DNA of 64,000 nucleotides. Source: Channallabes apus. Lineage: Eukaryota; Chordata; Actinopteri; Siluriformes; Clariidae. Location: the NCBI GenBank assembly GCA_030522415.1, contig CM060113.1, forward strand, positions 16,015,651 through 16,079,650, written 5' to 3'. A model generated the notes under the pieces. That model was not told where the DNA came from, made no database searches, and saw only the letters and a program-made list of their open reading frames with translations. Both the position numbers and the translations under genes were made by a program. Below, one piece after another: positions 31,369-42,896 of this stretch. How positions within the stretch are numbered: the first letter of the stretch is position 1; every line of letters starts with the position of its first letter.

Positions 31369-32993
31369 CAGTGGTGTGAAAAAAAATTTGCCCCCCTCCT
31401 GATTTCTTATTCTTTTGCATGTTTGTCACACAAAATGTTTCTGATCATCAAACACATTTAACTATTAGTCAAAGATAACACAAGTAAACACAAAATGCAG
31501 TTTTTAAATGAGGGGTTTTATTATTTAGGGAGAAAAAAATCCAAACCTACATGGCCCTGTGTGAAAAAGTAATTGCCCCCTGAACCTAATAACTGGTTGG
31601 GCCACCCTTAGCAGGAATAACTGCAATCACGCGTTTGCGATAACTTGCAACGAATCTTTTACAGCGCTCTGGAGGAATTTTGGCCCACTCATCTTTGCAG
31701 AATTGTTGTAATTCAGCTTTATTTGAGGGTTTTCTAGCATGAACCGCCTTTTTAAGGTCATGCCACAACATCTCAATAGGATTCAGGTCAGGACTTTGAC
31801 TAGGCCACTCCAAAGTCTTCATTTTGTTTTTCTTCAGCCATTCAGAGGTGGATTTGCTGGTGTGTTTTGGGTCATTGTCCTGCTGCAGCACCCAGGATCG
31901 CTAGCAGCTTGAGTTGACGAACAGATGGCCGGACATTCTCCTTCAGGATTTTTTGGTAGACAGTAGAATTCATGGTTCCATCTATCACAGCAAGCCTTCC
32001 AGGTCCTGAAGCAGCAAAACAACCCCAGACCATCACACTACCACCACCATATTTTACTGTTGGTATGATGTTCTTTTTCTGAAATGCTGTGTTACTTTTA
32101 CGCCAGATATAACGGGACACGCACCTTCCAAAAAGTTCAACTTTTGTCTCGTCTGTCCACAAGGTATTTTCCCAAAAGTCTTGGCAATCATTGAGATGTT
32201 TTTTAGCAAAATTGAGACGAGCCTTAATGTTCTTTTTGGTTAAAAGTGGTTTGCGCCTTGGAAATCTGCCATGCAGGCCGTTTTTGCCCAGTCTCTTTCT
32301 TATGGTGGAGTCGTGAACACTGACCTTAATTGAGGCAAGTGAGGCCTGCAGTTCTTTAGATGTTGTCCTGGGGTCTTTTGTGGCCTCTCGGATGAGTTGT
32401 TTCTGCGCTCTTGGGGTAATTTTGGTCGGCCGGCCACTCCTGGGAAGGTTCACCACTGTTCCATGTTTTTGCGATTTGTGGATAATGGCTCTCACTGTGG
32501 TTCGCTGGAGTCCCAAAGCTTTAGAAATGGCTTTATAACCTTTACCAGACTGGTAGATCTCAATTACTTTTGTTCTCATTTGTTCCTGAATTTCTTTGGA
32601 TCTTGGCATGATGTCTAGCTGTTGAGGTGCTTTTGGTCTACTTCTCTGTGTCAGGTAGCTCCTATTTAAGTGATTTCTTGATTGAAACAGGTGTGGCAGT
32701 AATCAGGCCTGGGGGTGACTACAGAAATTGAACTCAGGTGTGATAAACCACAGTTAAGTTATTTTTTAACAAGGGGGGCAATCACTTTTTCACACAGGGC
32801 CATGTAAATTTGGAGTTTTTTTTGTCCCTTAATAACGTAAACCTTCATTTAAAAACTGCATTTTGTGTTCAATTACAGTATGTTATCTTTGACTAATAGT
32901 TAACGGTTTTTGATGAGCAGAAACATTTAAGTGTGACAAACATGCAAAAGAATAAGAAATCAGGAAGGGGGCAAATAGTTTTTCACACCACTG
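31369..32993 (-). mobile_element. Tc1-like DNA transposon, copy E
   Basis: Complete 1625-bp element with both IR/DR ends; TA at 31367-31368 and 32994-32995. Transposase on the minus strand. Belongs to the B/E/F subfamily. It lies about 200 bp from copy C in opposite orientation, so the two make a long inverted pair. Confidence 0.96.
31586..32609 (-). pseudogene. Tc1 DD34E transposase, copy E, single frameshift
   Basis: The frame is open from MPRSKEIQ at 32609 through WTDE to a +1 insertion near 31903 (CGCTAGCAG where relatives have CGCTTCAG). The rest, with QQDND and NPIE, continues in the next frame to GGPTSY at 31586. Apart from the frameshift it is full length. A Trp-to-Ser change in HKWQK (HKSQK here) lies in the DNA-binding region. 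As it stands the protein lacks two of the three catalytic residues. Confidence 0.95.
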
Positions 32994-32995
32994 TA

Positions 32996-33499
32996 TATAT
33001 ATATATATATAATTTATTTTTATTAACCACTTGGATGAATCATTCATTCTGACAACACTAATGTTTATTGTAGACAACCATACTGTACAAGGGTAATTGT
33101 TACTAAGCCTGCCCTGGGTATACTAATTTTCTTGTATGTTGCCCTTACAGATTCCTGCAGCTAAGCTTGGATGTACATTTACATTCCAATAAAGGTTACT
33201 GATGACATGCCTCTGAAGTTTGACTTTTTGCACCATTAAAATACTTATAGGCAACTAGTTATCATATCTTCTTCTCCATAAAACATGTTAATGCTCAGTA
33301 GTACACATACATGGTTCTTTAATGTATTTTCATTGTACTAAAATGCATTCTTTTTCAATTGCCATATACAGTATCCCAAATCACTATGGCCGTTAAAAAA
33401 TACAACAAAAAACAACACATTTTTCTTTTTCTTTTATGAGGTGTTAGTGTACATTAGTATATAGGCCCGTGGCAAAGCCTAAGCTTTTATCCTTAATGC
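32996..33499. other. Spacer with short (TA)n, nothing recognised
   Basis: A TA run follows copy E to about 33010. The rest is AT-rich without supported features. Confidence 0.4.
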
Positions 33500-33683
33500 T
33501 TTTTTTCCCCTCTCACATTACTTTTACTTTTATACTTTAAGTAGTTTTGAAACCAGTACTTTTACACTTTTACTTGAGTAAAAAGCTTGAGTTGATACTT
33601 CAACTTCTAAAGAAGTCTTTTTAAACCCTAGTATCTATACTTCTACTCAAGTAATGAATGTGAATACTTTTGACACCACTGTA
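33500..33683 (-). mobile_element. DNA-transposon fragment, ACTTGAGTAAAA type
   Basis: On the minus strand it begins CAGTGGTGTCAAAAGTATTC and has repeated TACTCAAGTA/ACTTGAGTAAAA motifs, a layout I recall from common fish non-autonomous DNA elements. The other end was not found. Confidence 0.6.
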
Positions 33684-33997
33684 TATATGTCCTGTACTGG
33701 CTTCTGAGCACATCAGTTACGATTAGGGATTGCTTCGGCTCGTCATATTTGGCGAAGTAAAGTTATGTGGCAATTACATTAAAGCACCTGTCTACCTAAA
33801 TATTATATATATCTACCTATATAAATATATTGCAACCAAACCACATGCCTACTGATTGCTTTAAAAAGGTCTAACGAAAACAGTAGTAAAAACAAGGATT
33901 TTGTTGGTGACTGCAATGCCCCGGGAGTCCAAAAGGGTTCCACTCCTGGCCAGGCAATCCCTGCCCAATGGTATAGCTCCTTGATACAATTCTGAAG

Positions 33998-34190
33998 CCA
34001 GGGGTAGCTCAGTGGTTAAGGCATTGGACTACGGTTCAGAATATCCCAGGTTCAAACCCCAAAACCACCAAGTTGCCACTGTTGGGCCCTTGAGCAAGGC
34101 CCTTAACTCTCAACTGCTCAGATGTGTAATGAGATAAAAATGTAAGTCGCTCTGGATAAAGAGCGTCTGCTAAATGCCTACATGTAAATT
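33998..34190 (+). mobile_element. tRNA-derived SINE, same family as 4348
   Basis: GGGGTAGCTCAGTGGTTAAG (A box) and GGTTCAAACCCC (B box), then GTTGGGCCCTTGAGCAAGG, GTCGCTCTGGATAAAGAGCG and the CTAAATGCC tail. Nearly full length. No clean target duplication was seen, although GCTCCTTGATACA occurs on both sides at about 33975 and 34256. Confidence 0.9.
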
Positions 34191-35708
34191 CCATTCATCA
34201 ATCTAGGAACTTCTGTAGTCCAACTTTTTTTTTTTACGACTGTGGTAGGATCTCTGCTCCTTGATACAGTTTTAAAAGGTATCAGAGTGAATGACTACAC
34301 CGGATTGTTATTTTATAAGGTCATTGGGTTGCCACATGTCTTTGTGATAAATGTCCTGATGTGAAGGTTTTAAAATACTTGGATTTCATAGATATAAAAG
34401 CATTTTTAATCATCACACATTACACATAATTATAAAAAAAACATACTGTAGTGTTACAGCTACAGTATGATAAAACTTTAGAACCAATACATTTTTATGA
34501 AATATTTAAATAGCCAAAAATGATGTTTGAAGACTGAGAAGATGCTGAGTGTGCAAGGAATAATTTGCTCATAAAACACACACACACACACACACACAAT
34601 TTGTCTCAGCCAACACCATTCTACACCCTCTGTTTAAATTTATTACACTGCAGATAAGAGAAGTAGCCATTTTGAATACTGTATTATACTGCCAGCTCTC
34701 CTATCTATCTATCAACTGTATTGTGCATTACAGAACACTATGGAGCACGTCTGCATGCTCATGGAAAAAGCATGCAAAAAAAAAATACATATTGATTTAG
34801 AGAAAACTCTTTTGAATTGTGGATGAATAATTAGAATGGCTCAGAGAGAGAGAGAAACTGTTAAACATGAATAATATCTGACTTAAATATTAGAAAGCTC
34901 ATTTTTGCTAATCAACATTTCGGAGACTGCATAGTAAGTACTTAAAACATATTAAACATGTCTGGTCACATTTAGACAGTAAGTGAGCCATAAATCTTAC
35001 TCGCACTCTCTGATTTTACATTAGAATCTTAATTAGAATAAACATTGAGTGCTACAACTGTCGATCTGAAAGTGCAAAAAGGCAAATACAAATGTAATCA
35101 TTCAGGTCCAGATAAAGAAAATTTTTTTTTACATTAATGTGGGTACTGTTGTAACATCAACATTTCCCAAGAGTTCATTAAGCTGTTTGAAATCTGAATC
35201 ATATTTTATGAAACTTAATTACCAACATCTCACTTACAATGCATATTATACTATAATTCAGATAATAATTGCAACATACATGAGTCTTCAATGTTTTTGC
35301 GTCATTCTCTCTAAACACTATAGAATGTTCTGTGTCCAAATGGCACAAATAAACATGTCACAGTTAAAGTCACAGTGATCACACTTTCTCTTCATGTTTT
35401 ACATGCATATTTTACCAAGGCTCTAGACCTGTATCCGGTCGCCCATAGTAGTTTGCTGATCTTTGGCGTTGTCTTTTGGAATAAAAACATTTCTGGAATG
35501 TGGGAAACTTGTCCATTCAGTACTTTCAGGTATGCAGTTGACCTCATTTTATTGCCACATAATTTTGCATAGCCTAGACCTGACCAATCATGTGCCCATT
35601 GCTCTAAACAATTAAACAAGTCCGAACTCATCAGACCACATGTCTTTTTTGCATTACTCCAAAGTCTATGATTTTTACTAGGAAATAGTTGCATTATAAT
35701 AGCTAATA

Positions 35709-35745
<37 letters not shown>

Positions 35746-36456
35746 CAAATTAAACATTCCCTAACATTCCATTAGACCCTCCTGAAACAAAGTAATTCTT
35801 ACACTTACAACAGTCTTGTAGTTGTACACAAATTGATCTTGTAATCTAATATGATGATTAGAACAAAGCAGCCCTGGCATACCTACAGTAAGAAAAAACT
35901 TTACCTTGTTTTGGAGGTGAATCTGTGATACCTTTTAAGATGTAAAACAATACAATTTTATTACTGATACTATTAATTCTCTAAATAATCTAAAATATTG
36001 TGAATTTTAATTGTAATGTCCACTGCTTATAAGGTTTACATGTTGCTTGGTTAGTTAATGAAATGTTAATTTCAGACATAAATCGTACCACACCTCAAAG
36101 ATGCTGTACATCATTCAGGCACAACAAGGCTGCGTGAGATAACTTCATCAAAATGGAAGTTCTGACCTTCAGTAAAGTACTGAGATTTGCCAGAGTGCAG
36201 TTAATGCATTCTCTTTCGCTGGAACAAGTTCAAGAGTTCAGTAATAAAGTACCCTCACTGCTGTTGCAAAACCTCCACATCTATCCATTTCATTTATTAT
36301 TAGATGAAACAATTTAAATAAGGGTTGATGTGTGTCCTTATGCCAGTTGTATTCAGGATTCAAAAGCATCCTGGCTATTGACATCAATCATTAAATGTAG
36401 TTTCCATAAATGTATTAATATGCATATTAAAAAAAACATAAATTCCAGAATGCAAT
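34191..36456. other. Long spacer with microsatellites
   Basis: Contains (AC)n near 34577-34599, (TA)n near 35707-35731 followed by poly(T), and otherwise AT-rich DNA. Short frames here (for example 35139-35572) have no recognisable domain. It may be host single-copy DNA. Confidence 0.4.
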
Positions 36457-37466
36457 GTTCCCTTTCAAAGGCTACACTCGATGCTGTGTGAAAACGCTAT
36501 GGGAACATCTTTTTGTGTTGCCGGTTGTGAAGCAAGTGTGTATCACACACGCCAAATTTTGGCTTATATAACCTCGGTCAGGTGACGTCATGTGATGAGA
36601 CGCACCTGCAGGTTATAAATAGGAGTAAACCGGAAACATTCCTCAGATCTTTTTGTCTTCATGACAGCCTAGTTGTGTTTGCGTGTCTGTGTGTAAACCA
36701 GCAAAATAAGAAGGTGTTTAACTCACCGATATGGCAGAGTTTTAAACGAGATTTCCCTCCATGTGTGATAATCCATATCGGAGGGCAATCTCTACACTTA
36801 CTGTTTCAATTAAAGTGCTTTGCGCGCGGCTCACATTCCTTAGAGAAGCTTCGAGCAGTGATGCATTCCTGGGGCTTACGTGTGAATCTGGCAGGTTTGC
36901 GGGAGACGCATTTTCCCTCCTATCTCTCGCGCCCTTGCCGGATCAGGAAATTCCTCCGTCCGCTCTCAAGTGCACCCTGGCGTTTCTTGTGAATGGGCAA
37001 GGATAGACATCCTCTCTCGCTTCCGCCGAGATGGAAATAGCCTCCAAGCACTTGACATTAAACGGCAGGTTCTGTCTGGTGGCCAGGGGGTGGAGCCTCA
37101 ACGACGCTCTCTCCCCTTTCTTAGCAATCTCCATGATGAGTTAATCCTTTCATGGAGTAAGCTGTATTCATCCCGTGTTTTCGTACCATAGACTTATTTA
37201 TTAATTTAAATATAGTTGATGTGGAAGCGCGGGGTTATATGATGGCGCCCTGGTGATAGAAGAGGCACTTCCAGGCTATCTCTCTCCTGGGACATCATTC
37301 TCCCTGAAAAGCTAACACTCCCTTTCAAGTTGTGTAGACTTTCATCTTCCCTGGAGGGAAAAGCTTTTCGGGCAGCAGGTCAGGTTGGTGATCCATTGCA
37401 CACCATGGCATTTTAGCAGGCCTATCAGACTGACCTGCTGAGAGAAGTCCGTCTTGTCGTCGCAAG

Positions 37467-37817
37467 ATGCTAACCACAGACGCTTCCCTCACGGGCTGGG
37501 GTGCGGTCTTAGATGACCGTGTAGCCCAAGGGAGCTGGAGAGGAGCTAATTTCATTGCTGCCCATTTCATTCGTGGAGCTAACCGGTTGAGGGCACCCAC
37601 TAGAGCTATGGTCCCTTCGTGGGATTTATCTATCATGCTCGAAGGTCTATTTGACACCCCTTTCAAACCACTAGAGTCAGCGCCTGTCAGGTTTCTGACC
37701 CTTAAGATGGTTTTTCTGATGGCCCTTACCTCTCTGAAGAGGATTGGAGATCTGCACACCTTGTCAGTCTCCCCATCCTGCCTAGACTTTGCCCCTGGGC
37801 TAGTCAAGGCCATTTAG
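37467..37817 (+). pseudogene. DIRS RNase H joined to recombinase N-part
   Basis: TTDASLTGWGAVLDD is the start of the DIRS RNase H domain with its catalytic Asp. After about 45 residues the frame passes into FLTLKMVFLMALTSLKRIGD and LSVSPSCLDFAPGLVKAI, the N-terminal part of the DIRS tyrosine recombinase. Most of RNase H between them is deleted. A TAG ends the frame just before the catalytic part at 37859. Confidence 0.85.
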
Positions 37818-37858
37818 CATCCTCCCTGAACTATCTTCCAAAAGTTCCATTCTCAACC

Positions 37859-38281
37859 ATGCACCCTGTTGTTCTTGAAGCTTTCTGCCCTCCGCCTTTT
37901 ACAGCTTCGGAGCAGGAGAGACTTCACTTACTGTGTCCAGTATGTGCTCTTCAGATTTACGTCCACCGCACCAGCCAGTGGCGTAAGTCAGAGCAGCTTT
38001 TTATATGTTATGGGGCCGCCACTACACAGACCTTGTCACACTGGGTGAGAGATGCTATTGCTCTCTCCTATGAGACACGTGGGCTCACTTCGCCTCAAGG
38101 AATTAGGGCTCATTTAACCAGGGGGATCGCCTCATCTATTGCGCTGTCAAGAGGTATTCCCCTGCAGCAAGTGTGCCATGCGGCAGGTTGGTCCTCTCCG
38201 CACACATTTGTTAGATTTTATAGTCTGGATGTTTATGCTACTCTGGGCTCACGGGTCCTCGAGTCAGCCTCCCAGATATAG
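37859..38281 (+). pseudogene. DIRS tyrosine recombinase catalytic part
   Basis: 140 codons are open. GIRAHLTRGIASSIALSRGI holds the H-x-x-R box and GWSSPHTFVRFYSLDV the nucleophilic Tyr, which together define DIRS-type tyrosine recombinases. This enzyme integrates the circular DNA by site-specific recombination. The catalytic frame is intact but separated from its N-terminal part by a stop and frameshift, so function is unlikely. Confidence 0.9.
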
Positions 38282-38712
38282 TTCTGAGACCTCCTCGGCC
38301 TTTGTGCGCACACACTACACAACCTTGGGGTCCAGACACTTGCAGTGCGGCGGCGTTGGTATTCTCGTTCCCATAGCGTTTTCACACAGCATCGAGTGTA
38401 GCCTTTGAAAGGGAACGTCTCGGGTTACTTTTACAAGATGCTGCGCTCCAATGCCGCACCGCCTGCGTGACCGGACGTTCCTTCAGACAAAATCGATCTG
38501 AGGAATGTTTCCGGTTTACTCTTATTTATAAGAGTGCATCTCATCAGATGACGTCACCTGACCGAGATTATATAAGTCAAAATTTGGCGTGTTTGATACA
38601 CACATGCTTCACAACCAGCAACACGAAAAGATGTTCCCATAGCGTTTTCACGCAGCATCTCGTTCCCGCCTTTTCAGGGAACAGGGTTACAGCAAAGTAA
38701 CCTGGGACGTTT

Positions 38713-41057
38713 CTACAGTAGACTATATTACAGATGAAGCAGACTGAATAAAGAAAATTGTTATACATTTACAGGCATTATGCAAAATATATCCCTTGTT
38801 ACTGTTTTATGGTAATACAGTAAAATGCTGTTATAAATTACCTGTAAATTTAGAAAACCTGATCAGTTAGCCTTTATAACTGAGACACTGGTGTTTATTT
38901 TTGCTTAGCAGTAAAACATTGATAATTATTGGACATGCTAGGTGATTTTAGCAGATGGTCTATTTGGCATTAATAATGTATTTTAGATTTTCCAAGTATT
39001 CTTCAGAATATGCTTTGAACATAAGCAATTTAAATAATTGGGGTCAAGAGACCCACCTTTCTAGCAGGGTGTACTTAATTTTTTTTTTTTTTACATTTCT
39101 TGTTGTAAAAGCTATCACACTTCTACAACTGCATGTGCCATTAAAAAAAAAAAAACAAGGATGCTCATTTAGTGCTGGAGAGAAAATCCTGTACTTTGTG
39201 CAGGAATATCAAGTGGTTCTTACTTGTCTTGCATTATACAAGGTATTGTAAATGTAGAGAACAATTTAATATAAATCAATACAGCACTAGATGGATGTGC
39301 CAAGAACAGAAAGACTTGCCAAGTGTAATGAGATTAGGGAAGACATGTTATAGGCTGGCTTCCCAGACACAGATTAGGCCTAGACTAACACAAAATAATC
39401 TTGATGGGTGAGTCCCCACTAATGCTATGATATAATTTTAAATACATTTAGATAGAATCCTTTTTAATATGGACATGCAAACATAATATCATTATCAAAT
39501 GAAATCAGAAAAAGGGATTGGAGCTGATTACCAGATGTTTGAATTTGTAAATCAAAATAATGTGTCGGTTGTTGTATAAATGCAACTTTCTCTGTATAAA
39601 TGCAGGACTGTCTCCACTGCAAATTATTTGCCAACATGAAATTTATCGCGATGAATCAAGCCGATAGCAGATAAGCTGAATCCGTTAATTATCCACTAAG
39701 TTGCAGATACATTATTCAGCCGGGAAGAGATCTGGAGGAACAAGTGCAATGCCTTCTTTCACTACATAGGTGTCTTATTTAACTTTTCACTTTTTTTAAG
39801 GACTGACAAATCAGAAAATAAAGTCCTCCAGATATTTCTTTTAGGCCCCCATTCCACAGAGCCGAATTTGCTACCGACTTCGCCCAACATCTTCCGATTT
39901 CTAACCCGTCTGTACCATTATACAGGTTCAGTTTAACAACCGCACATCGAGCCGCTAACGATTAAAACAAATTTTTTAGGACATGAAAAGACATTTAGAG
40001 CACATTTTGACACAAGCAATAAGGATGTGTTATCGACATCATAACGTTTCAATAGCTGGCCGCTAAGGAATTTAACAATGTTCTACTGAGCCCTAAATAA
40101 CTGATAAAACTGTGGAGGTGGTAACAATATGATAATGACCACATGTCCTGTTAACAGATAAACGCCAACCTATGGACACTGTCTATAGACATAGATATAT
40201 GCTCCACCTGAACTCTCTCACATACTGTACATACTGTAGGTATATTGTAGACCAAATGCACCTGCAGTGGGGGCAGTGATATAGCATTGTCCAAAGAGGG
40301 AAATACATGTCAGTATTTACAGTGCCATTAACATATTTGCATTGAGTTTAATTATGTAGTATTTTTATATTCATAAGACTCTCAAAGGCTAATACAAATT
40401 ATTAAAGAAAAATCACATGCGTTAGAGAGAGAGCGAGATCCCACTTAATATTTAGGATCAATTTTAAATCAATAATGATTCTTCTTTGTACTTTTTACAT
40501 TCATTATTATTATTATTAATAATAATTGTTGTAGTAGTAGTAGTAGTTGTTGTAGTAGTAGGTAGTATTGTAATTATTATTATTATTACCTTTGCATTTT
40601 GATTTCCTTCTTCAGTAGTTCTCATCCCTAGTGTCACTTATGTTAATGCATGTATCTACATTTAATTAGTTCATTTCTCTTGTTGTTTTGTGACTGGATT
40701 CTGTGCCTTGGCAGTACGAGTGTATGCAGCGGCCATCATACTGTACATTACACATATTGTGTGTGTTTTGTTGGATTATCTCTTAATCAAGTGAATTATA
40801 CTACTGTATGAATGTTCTCATGAATATAAATAGTGATGCATTGTTGTGTATAATTAAACTCAGTGCAGATATTGTAATTTTCTCTGTCCTTCTAGTATAT
40901 ACAGAGCCTGAGCCATGGAGGGTAAGGTGTATGGTGCATGTGTGGTGGGTCAAAACCATACCCTTATTTACAAATTCTCTTGGCAGCTATGTCACATATA
41001 TTTTAGGAATAAAAATTATATGGTAAATTTGTCATCAAACTTTATGATGTAATTACC
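38713..41057. other. Long spacer, no gene recognised
   Basis: AT-rich. It includes a TTA/GTA trinucleotide-rich tract near 40504-40590. No domain was recognised in the short frames. It is a good candidate for host single-copy or intronic DNA. Confidence 0.4.
40504..40590. repeat. Compound (TTA)/(GTA) microsatellite
   Basis: ATTATTATT, TAGTAGTAG and ATTATTATT tracts follow one another. Confidence 0.8.
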
Positions 41058-42036
41058 TGTCACGATCTGCTATGGTGTTGGACTGTGAGCTTGGTGTGGA
41101 GGCATAGATGCAGAGGGGATGCAGTGAAAAAAGTCTTTAATAATAAAATGCAAACATGAACAAAACATGAACTAAGGAAGTTGGCTTAAACTTTGGAGCA
41201 AAATACAAACAGAACTCAAACACTTAGACATAATACTAGGGATTACATACAGTACATTGATACACAATACAGACATTGGGATACAAACTGGACAAGACAT
41301 ACTAAACAGCCTAGAGGACTAAACACAAGGGACTATGCATGCAAGGGATAAACAAACACAAGACAGGCTTGGCTAGGCCTACCACCTGTTCTGCACATTA
41401 GCTGCTAAGCTAGCTCATAGCTAATCAGACTAATGGCTAAACAGGCTAATAGCCTAAGACCCAAGGGAATGAACAGACAGGGTGCACAGCAGACTAGGTA
41501 TGAAACAGACTAAGAACTCTAAAGGTTAGTGGCTAAAGATGTTAGTACCTAAACAGACTAAGAGCTAAGCAGACAAGGAGACTAGACAGACTCAAAGACT
41601 AGACAGACTAAGATCTAAACATGTTAGTATCACCCTCATTAGTATTTAAACAGACTAATAAATAAACATGCAATGGGGGTTACTTACACAAGAGGGTAAA
41701 CACAAAAGGCTAATTCTCCTAGAGGCTAATCCTGCTAGGAGACACAGAGACAAAGAGACATAAACTAAATCAAAGCAAATACAAACTTAAAGAGCTCCAG
41801 AAACTAAATGCCAACTATAATGAAATCAAACTAAAACAAGGAAACAAAACCCACATAACAGAAATTAATGCTCGACCCAGTTTCCCAGAACAAACAGGTA
41901 TTTATACAAGTGCTAATGAGCCTCCTCAGTTCAGGTGAGTATCCATGTCACCTGACCGAGGAGGCTTCTGGGAAACTGAGTCTAGGAACCAAAACTACAA
42001 AGTAAAAACACTGCCCTCTAGTGGGCAACCCTCACA
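41058..42036 (-). mobile_element. Solo LTR with perfect TTACC duplication
   Basis: 979 bp bounded by TG..CA: on the plus strand it starts TGTCACGATC and ends AACCCTCACA. TTACC occurs immediately on both sides (41053-41057, 42037-42041). On the minus strand a TATA box (TATAAATA, about 41900) lies about 135 bp after the start, as in an LTR promoter, and an ATTAAA signal lies near the other end. It has many internal AGACTAA-type repeats. No internal region is present. The family is not identified. Confidence 0.9.
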
Positions 42037-42057
42037 TTACCATAAATTACCAGAAAT

Positions 42058-42116
42058 CACGGACATTTTAGATTTTTATCTAAAATGTCTGTGATCAAAC
42101 CACAGACATTTTAGAT
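42058..42116. repeat. 16-bp hairpin plus third copy of the arm
   Basis: CACGGACATTTTAGAT (42058-42073) and ATCTAAAATGTCTGTG (42078-42093) pair at 15 of 16 positions around a TTTT loop. CACAGACATTTTAGAT recurs at 42101-42116. Confidence 0.9.
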
Positions 42117-42896
42117 TAAAAATAATACTCTTGTGCATCAGACTATTTTGCTGTCACTGCTAATTTTGTCATGACTTCGATCTACATTTAATTCTAGAAT
42201 TTTTGGCTGCCGAATGCTGCCAAACAGGTAAGAAGGCGATAAAAACAATAACGACTCAATAAATGTGTTCAAAAAATTAATACTGACTCAATAACGGCAC
42301 TTAAGAGTCAATACCAAGGCATTAACGAGGCGTTTACTGTATGTCAGGAGTGGGCAGCTGAACATTTTTGAACATGCTCCAATTTTCCTCCAAACATTAA
42401 TTACACTGATGAACAAGACAAAATTCAAACTCCTAAAGAGGCTGCAAGGAGCTGTTACCAACCTCTAGCGAGCTATCCAGAGATTATAACAAATTTGTAT
42501 CGAGGTACTGTAGATGCGGGAACAAATTCAGCTTCATGGAATAGGTAATATTTATTATTAATTAAGTCTTAAAGAAGGCATGACATGACATAAAGAAGCA
42601 CTATTTCAGTGCATCGTCAAGTAAGGTGTCATGCTTTGTGCCCTCATAGAGTTGTATGTTTGTGTCACACAGGTATTAAAGTGCTGATTAAAAATGTACC
42701 TGGTTTCCTTTTGAATGTGATTATACTGTTGGCAGGATGCTGTGTTTGTGAATGATGTGGCTCAATCTGCTAAAATATGTTTTTGACAAGAACTTCATTG
42801 AATTTGGAATGCTCACTGAAGATTTCTTGGAATGTTTTTTAAGCCTTTAGGAGTAAAGATATTAATGACCTAAACATTGTGTTTGGATAGGTTTCT
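42117..42896. other. Spacer, nothing recognised
   Basis: AT-rich, no supported gene. Confidence 0.4.

Larger units (their letters stand above)
36457..38712 (+). mobile_element. DIRS-type tyrosine-recombinase retrotransposon, deleted
   Basis: Inverted terminal repeats at 36457-36660 and 38483-38712 and an internal complementary region at 38367-38480 are the hallmark of DIRS elements, which circularise instead of using LTRs. It encodes a tyrosine recombinase end and a piece of RNase H. gag and reverse transcriptase are essentially missing: 2.26 kb remain, against roughly 5-6 kb for intact members. The left outermost bases are lost. The ITR fragment at 8921-10948 is a second copy. Confidence 0.92.

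Noticed and set aside
33998..34080. tRNA-like A and B boxes, also at about 4480-4545 and 22640-22722
   Set aside because: They are heads of tRNA-derived SINEs with SINE bodies, tails and target duplications; no cloverleaf with anticodon arm in the right context was seen.
36582..37191. Open frames of 73-136 codons at the start of the DIRS element as gag
   Set aside because: They cross the inverted terminal repeat and lack any conserved gag motif I can recognise; at best degraded leader or gag sequence.
39842..39960. GGCCCCCATTCCACAGAGCC as a transposon terminus
   Set aside because: No matching inverted end or target duplication found nearby.
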